Position numbers and translations under genes: made by a program | The notes under the pieces: generated by a model | Told to the model about the DNA's origin: nothing | The model's input: only the letters and a program-made list of their open reading frames with translations | Database searches by the model: none | Shown here: positions 30,779 to 40,988 of the stretch, piece by piece | Layout of the letters: every line of letters starts with the position of its first letter | Position numbering within the stretch: the stretch's first letter is position 1 | Assembly: GCA_900316955.1 (NCBI GenBank) | Contig: ONEX01000024.1 | Span: 1 to 41,912, forward strand | Direction of reading: 5' to 3' | DNA from: an uncultured Bacteroidales bacterium | Lineage (GTDB): Bacteria > Bacteroidota > Bacteroidia > Bacteroidales > UBA932 | Length of the DNA: 41,912 nt

Positions 30779-33160
30779 ATGATGAAGAAATTAGCGCTCT
30801 TTCTGCTGGCGGCGGCCTGGGCCGTGGCCGGCCAGGCCCAGGACCGGCTGTATGCCGACGAGTTCCCCCTCGGGGATGTGAAACTGCTGGACGGCCCCCT
30901 GCAGCGGGCCCGGGACCTCAACGTCCGGACCTTGCTGCAGTATGACTGCGACCGGCTCCTGGCCCCTTACCGGATCCAGGCCGGGCTGGAGCCCCGGAAG
31001 AAGGCCTATCCCAACTGGGACGGCCTGGACGGCCATGTGGGCGGTCACTACCTGGCCGCGATGGCGATGAACGCCGCGACGGGCAACGAGGAGTGCCGCC
31101 GCCGGATGGAGTACATGCTCGCCGAGCTGCAGGAATGCGCCGATGCCAACGTGAAGAACCACCCGGAATGGGGCAAGGGCTACGTGGGCGGCATGCCCGA
31201 CAGCGAAAACATCTGGAGCAAGTTCAAGAAGGGCGATTTCAGCGTGTATTCCCGCGCCTGGGCCCCGTTCTACAACCTGCACAAGATGTACGCGGGCCTG
31301 CGCGACGCGTGGCTGTACTGCGGCAACGAGCAGGCGAAAAACCTGTTCCTGGGCTTCTGCGACTGGGCCATCGACCTGACGGCCGGCCTCAGCGACGCCC
31401 AGATGGAGCAGATGATGGGCAACGAGCACGGCGGCATGAACGAGGTCCTGGCCGACGGCTACGCGATCTCCGGCGATCCCAAGTACCTCGCCGTCGCCCG
31501 CCGGTTCTCCCACCGGATGCTGCTGAACCCGATGTCGCAGCGGGTGGACAACCTGGACAACCTGCACGCCAACACACAGGTCCCGAAGGCCGTCGGCTTC
31601 GCGCGGATCGCGGAACTCGGCGGGGACGAGACCTACAACGACGCCGCGGAGTTCTTCTGGGACGTCGTCACGGGCGAGCGCTCGCTGGCCTTCGGCGGCA
31701 ACAGCCGGCGCGAGCACTTCCCCAGCAAGGAGGCCTGCACGGACTTCATCAATGACATCGACGGCCCCGAGTCCTGCAACACCTTCAACATGCTGCGGCT
31801 CACGGAAGCGCTCCACCGCCGCAACCCGGACGCCCGCTACGCCGATTTCTACGAGCTGGCGACCTTCAACCACATCCTCTCCACCCAGCATCCCGAGCAT
31901 GGCGGGTACGTGTACTTCACCCCGGCCCGCCCGCGCCACTACCGCAACTATTCCGCCCCGAACGAGGCGATGTGGTGCTGCGTGGGCACCGGCATGGAGA
32001 ACCACGGCAAATACGGCCAGTTCATCTATACGCACAAGGGCAACGCCCTGTTCGTGAACCTCTTCGTATCCTCGGAGCTGAACTGGCGCGAAAAAGGCGT
32101 CACGCTGCGCCAGGAGACCGGTTTCCCGTACGGCGAGACGAGCCGGATCACGGTCGCGGCCGGCAAGGGAACCTTCCCCGTGCTCGTCCGCTACCCGAGC
32201 TGGGTGAAGCCCGGCGCGTTCAAGGTCCAGGTCAACGGCCAGCCTGTCGAGGTCATCACCGGCCCCGGCAGCTACGTCACCATCGACCGGAAATGGAAGA
32301 AGGGCGACGTCATCGACGTCACCTTCCCGATGCACACCAGCGTGAAATACCTCCCGAACGTGCCCAAGTACGTGGCCCTGATGCACGGCCCCATCCTGCT
32401 GGGCATGAAGACCGGCACGGAGGACCTCGCGCACCTGATCGCCGACGACAGCCGCTTCGGCCAGTACGCCAGCGGCGCGAAACTCCCGCTGGACGGCGCT
32501 CCCATCCTCATCGACGACCACATCGACCGGATCGCCGAGCACCTGAAGCCCGTCGCGGGCAAGCCCCTGCACTACACCCTGGACGTGAAGATGGAAAATC
32601 CCATCCGGAACGAGCTCCAGCCCTTCTTCGAGATCCATGACGCCCGCTACATGATGTACTGGCTCACGCTGTCGGAGCAAGGCTACAAGGACTATCTGGA
32701 AGGCCTGGCCCGCGCCGAGAAGGAGCGCCAGGAGCTGGAAGCCCGCACCATCGACAAGGTCCAGCCCGGCGAGCAGCAGCCCGAGACCGACCACAAGATG
32801 GAAACGAACGGCTCCTCCACGGGCAACACCAACGACGTCTTCTTCCGCGACGCCCGCAACGGCCGCTTCTTCAGCTATCTGATGAAGACGGACGGCCGCA
32901 CGGACCTCTCCCTCCGCCTGCAGTTCTGGGGCGTGGGCGAGTGGAAGACGCACGAGTTCGACATCTTTGTGGACGAGGAACTGCTCACCAGCGTGAACAA
33001 CACCGGCAAGTACCGCATCTCAGAGTTCAAGTACGAAACCTTCCCCATTCCCGCGTCCATGCTGGAAGGCAAGGAGCAGGTCCGGGTGAAGTTCGTGGCG
33101 AAGCCGGGCAAGCAGGTCGGCGAGATCTACGGCGTCCGGCTGGTGGCTCCTCAGAAGTGA
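30779..33160 (+). CDS. Glycoside hydrolase family 127 (DUF1680), beta-L-arabinofuranosidase type
   Basis: The 793-residue protein starts at tandem ATGs (30779, 30782) with a type I signal peptide ending near AVAGQA. The catalytic alpha/alpha barrel (about 25-430) keeps the GH127 active site: [12 protein letters not shown] with Glu331 and Cys333, and [12 protein letters not shown] with Cys400 and Cys401. In characterised members the Glu and three Cys bind zinc and one Cys is the nucleophile. The middle is beta-rich, and residues about 680-790 form a C-terminal sandwich ([12 protein letters not shown], then IYGVRLV). It should release beta-L-arabinofuranose or a related sugar in the periplasm. 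It is convergent with GH95, and the two coding regions overlap by ten bases. Confidence 0.92.
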   Translation: MMKKLALFLLAAAWAVAGQAQDRLYADEFPLGDVKLLDGPLQRARDLNVRTLLQYDCDRLLAPYRIQAGLEPRKKAYPNWDGLDGHVGGHYLAAMAMNAATGNEECRRRMEYMLAELQECADANVKNHPEWGKGYVGGMPDSENIWSKFKKGDFSVYSRAWAPFYNLHKMYAGLRDAWLYCGNEQAKNLFLGFCDWAIDLTAGLSDAQMEQMMGNEHGGMNEVLADGYAISGDPKYLAVARRFSHRMLLNPMSQRVDNLDNLHANTQVPKAVGFARIAELGGDETYNDAAEFFWDVVTGERSLAFGGNSRREHFPSKEACTDFINDIDGPESCNTFNMLRLTEALHRRNPDARYADFYELATFNHILSTQHPEHGGYVYFTPARPRHYRNYSAPNEAMWCCVGTGMENHGKYGQFIYTHKGNALFVNLFVSSELNWREKGVTLRQETGFPYGETSRITVAAGKGTFPVLVRYPSWVKPGAFKVQVNGQPVEVITGPGSYVTIDRKWKKGDVIDVTFPMHTSVKYLPNVPKYVALMHGPILLGMKTGTEDLAHLIADDSRFGQYASGAKLPLDGAPILIDDHIDRIAEHLKPVAGKPLHYTLDVKMENPIRNELQPFFEIHDARYMMYWLTLSEQGYKDYLEGLARAEKERQELEARTIDKVQPGEQQPETDHKMETNGSSTGNTNDVFFRDARNGRFFSYLMKTDGRTDLSLRLQFWGVGEWKTHEFDIFVDEELLTSVNNTGKYRISEFKYETFPIPASMLEGKEQVRVKFVAKPGKQVGEIYGVRLVAPQK

Positions 33161-35400
33161 GGTGAGCGCACCGGGACGTCGGCCTTGGCGCCGGACAGGG
33201 TGCGGACCTCGTACGAGGTGATGCGGCCGTCGGCCCAGTCGAAGTCCACGACGTAGCCGCCGCGGGCGCGCAGGCCGCGGACGGAGCCTTCCGTCCAGGC
33301 GGCGGGCAGCGCCGGGAGCAGCACGATCGCGTCCTCGTGGCTCTGCAGCAGCATTTCCGCGATGCCGGCCGTCACGCCGAAGTTGCCGTCGATCTGGAAC
33401 GGCGGGTGCGCATCGAAGAGGTTCGGATAGGTATTCCGCTGGAACAGGTTCTTGATGATGAGGAAGGCGTGGTCGCCGTCCTGCATCCGCGCCCAGAAGT
33501 TCGTTTTCCAACCCAGGCTCCAGCCCGTGGCCCGGTCGCCGCGCTGGATCAGCGTGGTGCGCGCGGCCTCGAACAGCTCGGGCGTGCGCGTCGGGGTGAT
33601 CTGATCGGAAGGATACAGGCCGTAGAGGTGCGAGATGTGGCGGTGCTGGTCGTTCGGGTCGTCCCCGTCCTCGATCCACTCCTGCAGCTGGCCGTACTGG
33701 CCCACCGCCATCGGCGGCAGTTTCGCGAGCGTCTCCTGCAGCTTCGCGCGGTAATCGGCCTCATCCAGACCTAAGATCTCGGACGCCTGCAAGGTGCTGG
33801 TGAGGGCGTCGCGGACAATCTGCGTGTCCATCGTGCAGCCGGCCGTGATCGGGGATTTCTTGCCCATGGGCCCGTGCTCCGGGCTCACGGAAGGGACGAC
33901 CACGAGGTAGCCGTTCCGGGGGTCCGTCTGCAGGTAATCCAGATAGAAGTCCGCGGTTCCCTTGATGACCGGGTACCACTCCCGGAGGAAGGCCTCATCC
34001 TTGGAGAAAAGATAATGAGTCCACAGGTGGGTCGCCAGCCAGGCGCCGCCGTTGGGGTACATCCCCCAGAAAGCGCCGTCCACGGGACCCGCAATGCGCC
34101 AAAGGTCCGTGTTGTGGTGCGCCATCCAGCCGTCGCAGCCGTACATCTGCCGCGCCGTGACCGCGCCGGTCTCCGACAGGTCCTTGATCATCCCGAAGAA
34201 GGGAACCAGCGTCTCGTCGAGGCCGCACACGTCGGCGGGCCAGTAGTTCATCTGGGCGTTGATGTTGATCGTGTACTTGCTGTCCCACGGGGCCATCACC
34301 TCGTCGTTCCAGATGCCCTGGAGGTTCGCCGGCTGGCCGCCGGGCTGGGAGGAGCTGATCAGCAGATAGCGGCCGTAATTGAAGATCAGGGCCACCATGC
34401 CCATGTCGTCGCTGTCCTGGAAAGCCTCCTTGCGCTTATTCGTCGGAAGGGCCGCGTTCGCGCCGGAGTGCAGCTTGAGGGAGCAGCGGCCGTACTGCTC
34501 GCCGTAGGCGGCCTCGTGCCGCGCGAGGAGCTTCTTGTAGGAGAGCTTCGCGGCGGCCGCCAGGCCGGCCTTCGCGGCGGCGGATTCGTCGCCGGAAATG
34601 TCGTGGTAATTGACGTAATTCGTCGCGGCGTTCACCAGTAGGGTCACGTGTGTCGCGCCGAAAATGGTCAGCTGCTTGTCCTCCGCGGCCACTTTCCCGT
34701 CACTGATGACCTGCGTGCGGCACTCGGCCGTGAGCCCGCCGGGAATGCCCTCGTGCTCCACGCCCTTGATGCGCGTCACGAGCGTTTTCCCTTCTGTCGC
34801 AACCTCGAAGGGGAATTTGCAATCCTGCGTGAGGGAGAAGGTCAATGCGCCCTTCTTGCTGGCGTCCAGCCGGATGACGAGGACGCGGTCGCGCAGCGAG
34901 GCGAACGCGCTCCGCGTGTAGCGGACGCCGTCCGCCGTGAAGCCGACCCCCGCGACGGCGCGGGTCAGGTCCAGGTCGCGGCAGTAGTCGTCGACCTCCT
35001 CCGGCATGTTCTCGAAATGCATCCGGAGGCTGCCCAGCGTGAGGAACCGCTGGCCGTGCGGGCCGGGAATGAACTCTTTGTTAATCAGCGCTTCCGCTTC
35101 CTCCTCGCGGCCGGCGTAGATGAGCTGGCGGACCTCGTCGAGGTGCTCGAGCGACGTCTTGCTGTTGTTATCGTGCGGGGAACCGCTCCAGAAGGAAGAT
35201 TCGTTCAGCTGGATGGTCTCGTCGGTGATGCCGCCGAACACCATCGCGGCCATCTGGCCGTTGCCCAGGGGCAGGGCTTCCAGCCACCGCCCGGCCGGGG
35301 CGTCATACCACAGGCGTTCCTGGTCTCCGGCCACCTGGGCCGGCTTCGCGCAAGCCATCATCGCGATCGCGATGGAAAAAAGGGAAAAGAGTTTCTTCAT
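33151..35400 (-). CDS. Glycoside hydrolase family 95 (alpha-L-fucosidase/alpha-L-galactosidase type)
   Basis: Starting at the ATG at 35400 it has 749 residues and a lipoprotein signal (IAIAMMAC, Cys16). The N-terminal domain has [19 protein letters not shown] and [13 protein letters not shown], typical of GH95. The barrel contains [11 protein letters not shown] and [14 protein letters not shown] (the Asn residues that activate water in the family). It also contains [20 protein letters not shown] with the probable acid Glu, and [19 protein letters not shown]95 enzymes invert alpha-1,2-linked L-fucose or L-galactose, sugars found on xyloglucan side chains among other glycans; the choice cannot be made here. 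It has its own consensus promoter and converges on GH127. Confidence 0.93.
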   Translation of the reverse strand: MKKLFSLFSIAIAMMACAKPAQVAGDQERLWYDAPAGRWLEALPLGNGQMAAMVFGGITDETIQLNESSFWSGSPHDNNSKTSLEHLDEVRQLIYAGREEEAEALINKEFIPGPHGQRFLTLGSLRMHFENMPEEVDDYCRDLDLTRAVAGVGFTADGVRYTRSAFASLRDRVLVIRLDASKKGALTFSLTQDCKFPFEVATEGKTLVTRIKGVEHEGIPGGLTAECRTQVISDGKVAAEDKQLTIFGATHVTLLVNAATNYVNYHDISGDESAAAKAGLAAAAKLSYKKLLARHEAAYGEQYGRCSLKLHSGANAALPTNKRKEAFQDSDDMGMVALIFNYGRYLLISSSQPGGQPANLQGIWNDEVMAPWDSKYTININAQMNYWPADVCGLDETLVPFFGMIKDLSETGAVTARQMYGCDGWMAHHNTDLWRIAGPVDGAFWGMYPNGGAWLATHLWTHYLFSKDEAFLREWYPVIKGTADFYLDYLQTDPRNGYLVVVPSVSPEHGPMGKKSPITAGCTMDTQIVRDALTSTLQASEILGLDEADYRAKLQETLAKLPPMAVGQYGQLQEWIEDGDDPNDQHRHISHLYGLYPSDQITPTRTPELFEAARTTLIQRGDRATGWSLGWKTNFWARMQDGDHAFLIIKNLFQRNTYPNLFDAHPPFQIDGNFGVTAGIAEMLLQSHEDAIVLLPALPAAWTEGSVRGLRARGGYVVDFDWADGRITSYEVRTLSGAKADVPVRSPHF

Positions 35401-35427
35401 AACGGGTCCGTTGTTTGTCTCCGGATA

Positions 35428-35458
35428 CAAATGTAATGATTTCCAAAGACATCGGCAA
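35428..35458 (-). promoter_or_regulatory. Promoter of the GH95 gene
   Basis: TTG (35456-35458), a 20-base spacer and TACATTTG (35428-35435) on the minus strand match the consensus, giving a leader of about 25 bases. It sits directly after the TrkH stop codon. Confidence 0.7.
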
Positions 35459-35467
35459 CGACCCGCC

Positions 35468-36916
35468 TCACTTCGTCCGCATCGACCGGATCAGGTACAG
35501 GATGGGGAAGATTTCCAGACGGCCGATGAGCATCTCGGTCATGCCGGTGGCCTTGAGGACGGGCGGGAAAGCCGCGAAGTTGGACATCGACCCCACCTCG
35601 CCGAAACCGGGGCCGACATTGCCGATACAGGCGACCGAGGCCGTGACGCCCGTGGTGAAATCCAGGCCGAAGGACAGGTTGACGGCGGCGAAGACCACGA
35701 CGATGAGCAGGTAGCAGAAGATGTAGCTGTAGGCGTCGTTCACCAGCTCGTCCGAGCGCATCCGCCCATCGACCCGGACCGCCTGGACCCGGTGCGGGCT
35801 CACGGTGAGGCCGACTTTCCGGTAGATGCCCTTGGCGGCCAGGATGGCGCGGTCGATCTTGATGCCGCCCGAGGTGGAGCCGGAACAGCCGCAGATGAGC
35901 GAGCAGATGATGAGGATCGACATGCTGAGCGGGGGCCACAGCGTGGTGTCCTGCGTGGCGAAACCGGTGGTCGTGGAGATGGAGGCGACCTGGAAAGAGG
36001 CGTCCCGGAGCGCCTCCCCGAAGGAATCATAATCGGCGTTGACCATCAGGTCGACCGTCACCAGGACGATGGCCAGGACCACCAGCGACAGGAACACCTT
36101 GATGGTCTCGGACTTCCAGATGTACTTCGGACGACCTTTGAGGAAGGCCAGGAACAGGATGCCGAAATGGATGCCGGCGGCGAGCATCGCGAAGGTCAGG
36201 ACCACCTCGGCGGCCGGATTGGCATAGAAGGCGATGCTGGTGTTCCGGGTGCAGAATCCGCAGGTGCTGCAGGCCGACATCGCGTTGGTGGCCGCGTCGA
36301 ACCAGGGCATGCCCGTCAGTTTCAGCGCGAAGAAAGTCACCAGCGTCAAGGCGATGTAAGTCAGGAACATCCGGTTGGCGAAGCTGGTGCTCCGCTCGCC
36401 GGCGAAGGGCTCGCGGGCCACGGTGGAGATTTCCGCCCCGGACAGGGTCGATTTGTCCGCGCCCGCGGTGATCATCGAGAACAGCGTGACGATGCCCACG
36501 CCGCCCACCCAGGCCGTCGAGATGCGCCAGAACTGCAGGCCGCGCGGGAGGGCCTCGATGTCGTTCAGGATGGAGGCCCCGGTGGTCGTGAAGCCCGAGA
36601 TGCTTTCGAAGAGGGCGTTGATGGGCGTGAACTCGCGGCCGTAGAACAGGAAAGGAAGCATTCCGAACAGGCAGCCCATGAGCCAGGCGCCGACGACGAT
36701 GCTGTTTCCTTCCTGGAACGTCAGGTTGTGGCGGCCTCTCCGGACGAAGAGAATGGGATACCCGCCGACAATGGCCGTCAGGAAGGCGGAAAACAGCAAA
36801 GGGATCCAACTCTGGTCGCCCGGAGTCAGGCACGCGATGACCCCCGACACGGCCATCAGGGCCGCGACGAGGAGCAAGGAAACGCCGATATACCATGTGA
36901 TTACCTTCCAATTCAT
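35468..36916 (-). CDS. trkH: TrkH/KtrB-family potassium uptake channel subunit
   Basis: From the ATG at 36916 the protein has 482 residues and about ten membrane helices. The four pore-loop repeats with selectivity glycines are visible: SGFTTTGAS near 110, STCGFC near 222, STTTGFATQ near 318 and [10 protein letters not shown] near 440. Other family stretches are [25 protein letters not shown] and [14 protein letters not shown]. It moves K+ into the cell, normally gated by a cytoplasmic TrkA/KtrA protein, which is not in this window. An in-frame extension upstream to 37006 crosses the promoter and was rejected. It is divergent from the OxyR-like gene. Confidence 0.95.
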   Translation of the reverse strand: MNWKVITWYIGVSLLLVAALMAVSGVIACLTPGDQSWIPLLFSAFLTAIVGGYPILFVRRGRHNLTFQEGNSIVVGAWLMGCLFGMLPFLFYGREFTPINALFESISGFTTTGASILNDIEALPRGLQFWRISTAWVGGVGIVTLFSMITAGADKSTLSGAEISTVAREPFAGERSTSFANRMFLTYIALTLVTFFALKLTGMPWFDAATNAMSACSTCGFCTRNTSIAFYANPAAEVVLTFAMLAAGIHFGILFLAFLKGRPKYIWKSETIKVFLSLVVLAIVLVTVDLMVNADYDSFGEALRDASFQVASISTTTGFATQDTTLWPPLSMSILIICSLICGCSGSTSGGIKIDRAILAAKGIYRKVGLTVSPHRVQAVRVDGRMRSDELVNDAYSYIFCYLLIVVVFAAVNLSFGLDFTTGVTASVACIGNVGPGFGEVGSMSNFAAFPPVLKATGMTEMLIGRLEIFPILYLIRSMRTK

Positions 36917-36936
36917 TGCCTTTCGGATTCCGGGGA

Positions 36937-36967
36937 CAAAGTTATGGCCCGGCATTGCATTTATCAA
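36937..36967 (-). promoter_or_regulatory. Promoter of the trkH gene
   Basis: TTG (36965-36967), a 20-base spacer and TAACTTTG (36937-36944) on the minus strand match the consensus. The -33 element lies within the ATCAAT repeat at 36963-36968, so the neighbouring LysR-type regulator could affect it. Confidence 0.7.
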
Positions 36968-36987
36968 TACAATTATTTTTATCTTTG
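36955..36987 (+). promoter_or_regulatory. Promoter of the OxyR-like gene
   Basis: TTG at 36955-36957 and TATCTTTG at 36980-36987 (followed by C) are separated by 22 bases, slightly more than usual. The leader to the ATG at 37015 is about 22 bases. Confidence 0.55.
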
Positions 36988-37003
36988 CATTGATAAAATC
37001 AAT
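36960..37003. promoter_or_regulatory. Candidate LysR-type operator between trkH and the OxyR-like gene
   Basis: ATTGAT-AAA-ATCAAT at 36989-37003 is a perfect dyad of the T-N11-A form bound by LysR-type regulators. A third half-site, ATCAAT at 36963-36968, completes a 9-bp inverted repeat (TTTATCAAT at 36960-36968 with ATTGATAAA at 36989-36997) that brackets the -7 element. This fits autoregulation. Confidence 0.6.
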
Positions 37004-37014
37004 CAAGCGGAACG

Positions 37015-37938
37015 ATGACCCTCCAGCAGCTGCGCTATATCATCGCCATCGACGACCACCGGCACTTCGGGAAAGCGGCCGAGGCCTGCGGCCTCACGCA
37101 GTCCACCCTGAGCCTGATGGTCAAGAAACTGGAAGAGGAGTTGGACGTGCGCATCTTCGACCGGGACGCGCACCCGGTGACCCCGACGGCCGTCGGGCGC
37201 AAGATCATCGACCGGGCGAAAGTGGTGCTGTACAATGCGGAACAGCTGGTCGAAATGACCCGGTCGGAGAAAGAGGCGCTCTCCGGACCGCTCAAGATCG
37301 CCCTCATCTCCTCGGTCGCGCCGACGCTGGTCCCCGGTCTGTTCAAGTACATCGGAGAACGGTACCCGGCCATCGACCTGCAGACCGAGGAAATGCTCTC
37401 GGACACCGTCAAGGACAAACTCCGGAAGGCCGAAGTGGACATGGGCATCCTGGTCGGCCCGGTCCGGGAGCCCAACCTGCTGGAAATCCCGCTCTATTAC
37501 GAGCGCTTTCTCGCCTATGTGTCCCCCGACAATCCCGCCTACGCCCAGGAGCAGATCCAAGCCTCGTTCCTGCGCACCCAGCCCATCTGGATCATCCGCG
37601 ACGGTCTGCGGCAATTAGTTCCCCAGGACGTCAAGGAGGGAAGTTTCACTTACGAACGTTTCTTCGAGGGCGGACGCGTGGGCATCTTGATCCAGATCGT
37701 CAACGAGAACGGCGGCATCACGTTCATCCCGGAAACGCACGCCCGTATGATTCTTTACAGCCAGCAGCACTGCATCCGCCCCGTCGTCAACCCCGTCCCG
37801 GGCCGGACCGTCTCCCTGGTCATCCGCAGCGACTACATCCACGAGGCGAAACTGAACGCCGTCGCGGATGCCATCAAGCAGGTCATCCCCGGCGAGATGC
37901 TGGACAACGTTCTCCGGAAAGGACGCCTGACCTTGTAA
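37015..37938 (+). CDS. LysR-family regulator, OxyR-like, without the redox cysteine
   Basis: The 307-residue protein has an N-terminal winged helix (1-65; TLQQLRYIIAIDDHRHFGKA, then CGLTQSTLSLMVKKLEEEL) and a periplasmic-binding-like sensor domain (about 90-300). Overall it resembles Bacteroidota OxyR (PLKIALISSVAPTLVPGL, then EMLSDTVKDKLRKAEVDMGI). In OxyR the peroxide-sensing Cys lies in a GHCLR context; here the matching stretch reads IIRDGLRQLV (residues 193-202) with no Cys. Only Cys25 (in the winged helix) and Cys253 remain, so peroxide sensing by the standard disulfide is unlikely. The start is supported by the promoter and a possible operator just upstream. The GH43 gene follows 19 bases after it and may be in the same transcript. 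Confidence 0.88.
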   Translation: MTLQQLRYIIAIDDHRHFGKAAEACGLTQSTLSLMVKKLEEELDVRIFDRDAHPVTPTAVGRKIIDRAKVVLYNAEQLVEMTRSEKEALSGPLKIALISSVAPTLVPGLFKYIGERYPAIDLQTEEMLSDTVKDKLRKAEVDMGILVGPVREPNLLEIPLYYERFLAYVSPDNPAYAQEQIQASFLRTQPIWIIRDGLRQLVPQDVKEGSFTYERFFEGGRVGILIQIVNENGGITFIPETHARMILYSQQHCIRPVVNPVPGRTVSLVIRSDYIHEAKLNAVADAIKQVIPGEMLDNVLRKGRLTL

Positions 37939-37957
37939 ACACTTAAAAACAAAGGAT

Positions 37958-39298
37958 ATGAGATTACGTTCGATTCTCTTCTCCCTGGCCGTCGCGGCGG
38001 TGACCGCCGCGTGCGCGCCCCAGGCGGCGCCCCTGAAGACTTGCATCTTCCCGGGCGACTACCCCGATCCGACCATCCTGCGGGATGGGAATGACTTCTA
38101 CATGACGCATTCGTCGTTCACCTATTTCCCGGCCCTGCTCGTCTGGCATTCCACGGATCTCGTCCACTGGGAGCCCATTGCCCGGGCCGTGGAGGACGGC
38201 GACTATTCCATCTTCGCCCCGGACATCTGCAAGGTGGACGGGAAGTTCTACATCTACTACCCCACGAGCAAGGGCGAGAACTATGTCGTCACGGCGGACC
38301 GGCCCGAAGGCCCCTGGTCCGCGCCGGTGAAGCTGGACGTGGGCGGTATCGACCCGGGCCATGTCGTGGCGGAGGACGGAAACCGTTACCTGTACACGAA
38401 CAACGGCTTCGTGACGCCCCTGACGCCCGACGGCCTGGCCGCGGCGGGACGCCCGAAGAAGGTCTATGACGGATGGCCCTTCCCTGAGGAGTGGGAAACG
38501 GAAGGCTTCTGGCTGGAATCCCCGAAGCTTTTCAAGCGGGGCGACTGGTTCTACCTCGTGACCGCGGAAGGCGGCACCGCCGGCCCGCCCACGAGCCACA
38601 TGGTCGTCGTCGCCCGCAGCAAATCCGCCCTCGGCCCCTGGGAGAACAGCCCCCACAATCCACTGGTGCACACGTATTCCGCCGATGAATTCTGGTGGTC
38701 CAAGGGCCACGGCACCCTCATCGACGATGCCGCCGGCAACTGGTACGTGGTCTATCACGCCTACCGGAACAACTACCACACGCTGGGCCGGAGCACCATC
38801 ATCGAGAGCGTGGAATGGACGGCCGACGGCTGGCCCGTCCTCGTGGAAAAGGACGGCGCGAAATGGGAGCAGAACGGCCTGCAGGGCGATTATTCCTATC
38901 TGCGCGACTACGACAATCCGCTCCTGTGGGCAAAGTGGCATGCCGGGTTCGACGACGGTACGCTCATGACCACGACGGCCGTGGACGAATCCTATGAAAT
39001 CACCGCCAAGTTCTCCGTCCCTGAAGGCGGAAAGGCGGGCCTGTACCTGTTCTACAATGAAGAGGCGTATTTCGGAGAGGCGGGAGAAAGCCCGGAACTG
39101 GCCGTGCGCATCCGGAACGAACGCAACACGGCCAGCGTCTGGGTCAAGGCCGACGACGGAGACTGGGTCCTTGCGCAGGAAGGCATAGACGTCTCCGGGT
39201 ACCACCACAACAACTTCAAGGGCTTCTTCGCCCTCCGCCCCGCCTACCTGCTGCGCGGCGGCGCAAAACTGCTGGAATTCAAATACAAGCCGTTATGA
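37958..39298 (+). CDS. Glycoside hydrolase family 43 lipoprotein with C-terminal sandwich domain
   Basis: The 446-residue protein has a lipobox (AVAAVTAAC, Cys19) and an AAAGGAT ribosome site before the ATG. Residues about 30-310 are a five-bladed propeller of GH43: GDYPDPTIL with likely base Asp37, GGIDPGH with likely Asp132, and FWLESPKLF with likely acid Glu187. A C-terminal beta-sandwich (about 335-446, WAKWHAGFDDGTLM, then YEITAKFSVPEGGKAGLYLF) resembles the concanavalin-like domain of GH43 xylosidases. The expected activity is beta-xylosidase or alpha-L-arabinofuranosidase; they cannot be separated here. Its stop overlaps the start of the next gene in ATGA, so the two are translationally coupled. 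Confidence 0.92.
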   Translation: MRLRSILFSLAVAAVTAACAPQAAPLKTCIFPGDYPDPTILRDGNDFYMTHSSFTYFPALLVWHSTDLVHWEPIARAVEDGDYSIFAPDICKVDGKFYIYYPTSKGENYVVTADRPEGPWSAPVKLDVGGIDPGHVVAEDGNRYLYTNNGFVTPLTPDGLAAAGRPKKVYDGWPFPEEWETEGFWLESPKLFKRGDWFYLVTAEGGTAGPPTSHMVVVARSKSALGPWENSPHNPLVHTYSADEFWWSKGHGTLIDDAAGNWYVVYHAYRNNYHTLGRSTIIESVEWTADGWPVLVEKDGAKWEQNGLQGDYSYLRDYDNPLLWAKWHAGFDDGTLMTTTAVDESYEITAKFSVPEGGKAGLYLFYNEEAYFGEAGESPELAVRIRNERNTASVWVKADDGDWVLAQEGIDVSGYHHNNFKGFFALRPAYLLRGGAKLLEFKYKPL

Positions 39299-40983
39299 AA
39301 AGACTCGTTTATCTCCTCCTTATGACCCTCGCGGCCTGCGGTCCTGCCAAGGACGTCGAAGTCGGCCCCTACACCGTCTCCGTCATCGGCAAGAACGTGT
39401 ACCACATCCAGGATTACAACCACGAGAACCCGGCTGGCGAGGAATTCGACGCCGAGGGGAAACTCACCCACTTCAACAACTGCTCGGACATCTACCTGAT
39501 CGTGGGCCAGCAGGAAGCGCTCCTGATCGACCTGTCCAATCCCATCGACTGGGCCGACAACGCCGCGGAGTCGCTGCGGGCGCTGGTCGCCGAGCGCGTG
39601 GCGGGCAAGCCGCTCACGATCGCTTTCACCCACAACCACGGCGACCACACGGGCATGCTGCCGGCCTTCCTGGAGGAGGATGTCCGTTTCGCGCTCCCGG
39701 AACGCGACTTCCGGCGCCTGGCGGAACGGTTCCCGGCGGACAAGTATCGCTTCATCAACGAGGGTGAAGTCTTCGACCTGGGCGGTTATCAGGTGGAGGC
39801 CATCGCCGTTCCAGGCCATACGGACGGATCGACGGTCTATCTTCTGAAGGGCCAGGACCTGCTGTTCACGGGCGACGCCATCGGCTCCGGCCACGGGGTC
39901 TGGATCTTCAATGAGAATGGATTCAACCAGTATGTGTCCGCGGTGCCGCACCTGATCGCGGCGCTGGAGGAGCGAGGTGTGAACCCCGATAAACTCAAAG
40001 ACTATGGCGGCCATTATTGGCAGAAAGACTGGCTGAATCTCCCGAAAGGCCGCGAACTGGGCATGGATTACATCTGTGACATGAAGGCGGTGCTGGACGA
40101 GATGGAGGCCGGCAAGGCGGCGACGGAACCGTCGAACCTGGGCCGTCCGAACCTGGACACCTACTTCCGCCACGGACTGGCCATCGTGACCTGGAACGCC
40201 GCCGGCGCGGAGAAATATGCCCATCAGTACGCAGAATCCTTCGTCTACCGCGATGCGGACATCGTTTTCCGCCAGATCGACGAGCATACCTGGGAAGGCA
40301 ACGGCCACCTCGTGTACAACGAGTCCGTCTATGTGGTCGAAGGGAACGACAAGGCCCTGGTGATTGACGCGGGCACGTCGATGCCGCACCTGGACAAGGC
40401 CGTCAAGGCCCTGACCGACAAGCCGGTCATGCTCGCGGTCACGCATGGCCACGGCGACCACGTGGGCGGTGCGGTCTGCTTCCCGGAGGTCTGGATCCAT
40501 CCGGCCGACACGGCCCTGATCAGCGGCGGCCGCCGCGCCTACCTGGGGACGGTCCATTACCTCGCCGACGGCGAGGTCATCGACCTGGGAGGCCGGCAGA
40601 TCGAGGTGCTCCACACGCCGGGCCATACCTCCGGCTCCGTCACGTTCTTCGACAAGGAGCATCACTACGGCTTCAGCGGCGACGCCTTCGGTTCCACGAA
40701 CCTGCTGCTGTTCGCCGGCCCGTTCAGCACGCTCATCGAGACCACTTCCCGCACGGCGGACTACATGCAGAAGAACGGCATCACGAAGCTCTATCCCGGT
40801 CATTATCACGGCGATAACCCGGAGACGCTCCAGCGCGTACTGGACGAGAAGAAGATGTCGGAAGAGGTCCTGAAAGGAAAGCGGAAGGGCACCCAGGACC
40901 CGTCCGCCAGCAACGGCCTCAACAGCTACCTCTACGATTACGGCGTATATATCCGCTATAACGACCCTGAAGCACTCAAATAA
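39295..40983 (+). CDS. Lipoprotein with two complete metallo-beta-lactamase-fold domains
   Basis: This 562-residue protein has a lipoprotein signal (LLLMTLAAC, Cys15) and two full MBL domains in tandem. Domain 1 (about 25-290) has THNHGDH (His113, His115, Asp117, His118), PGHTDGS (His175), FTGDAIG (Asp194) and GGHYW (His240). Domain 2 (about 300-515) has THGHGDH (His384, His386, Asp388, His389), PGHTSGS (His444), SGDAFG (Asp463) and PGHYHGD (His503). All metal ligands are kept in both, so both may be active with two zinc or iron ions each. The substrate is unknown; esters, thioesters or phosphoesters are possible. The overlap with the GH43 gene suggests a joint role, perhaps removal of an ester substituent from the sugar product. 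Confidence 0.88.
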   Translation: MKRLVYLLLMTLAACGPAKDVEVGPYTVSVIGKNVYHIQDYNHENPAGEEFDAEGKLTHFNNCSDIYLIVGQQEALLIDLSNPIDWADNAAESLRALVAERVAGKPLTIAFTHNHGDHTGMLPAFLEEDVRFALPERDFRRLAERFPADKYRFINEGEVFDLGGYQVEAIAVPGHTDGSTVYLLKGQDLLFTGDAIGSGHGVWIFNENGFNQYVSAVPHLIAALEERGVNPDKLKDYGGHYWQKDWLNLPKGRELGMDYICDMKAVLDEMEAGKAATEPSNLGRPNLDTYFRHGLAIVTWNAAGAEKYAHQYAESFVYRDADIVFRQIDEHTWEGNGHLVYNESVYVVEGNDKALVIDAGTSMPHLDKAVKALTDKPVMLAVTHGHGDHVGGAVCFPEVWIHPADTALISGGRRAYLGTVHYLADGEVIDLGGRQIEVLHTPGHTSGSVTFFDKEHHYGFSGDAFGSTNLLLFAGPFSTLIETTSRTADYMQKNGITKLYPGHYHGDNPETLQRVLDEKKMSEEVLKGKRKGTQDPSASNGLNSYLYDYGVYIRYNDPEALK

Positions 40984-40988
40984 CAGCC

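Noticed and set aside
30791-32953. Minus-strand open frame of 720 codons opposite GH127
   Set aside because: Antisense shadow of a gene whose zinc-cysteine active site is complete.
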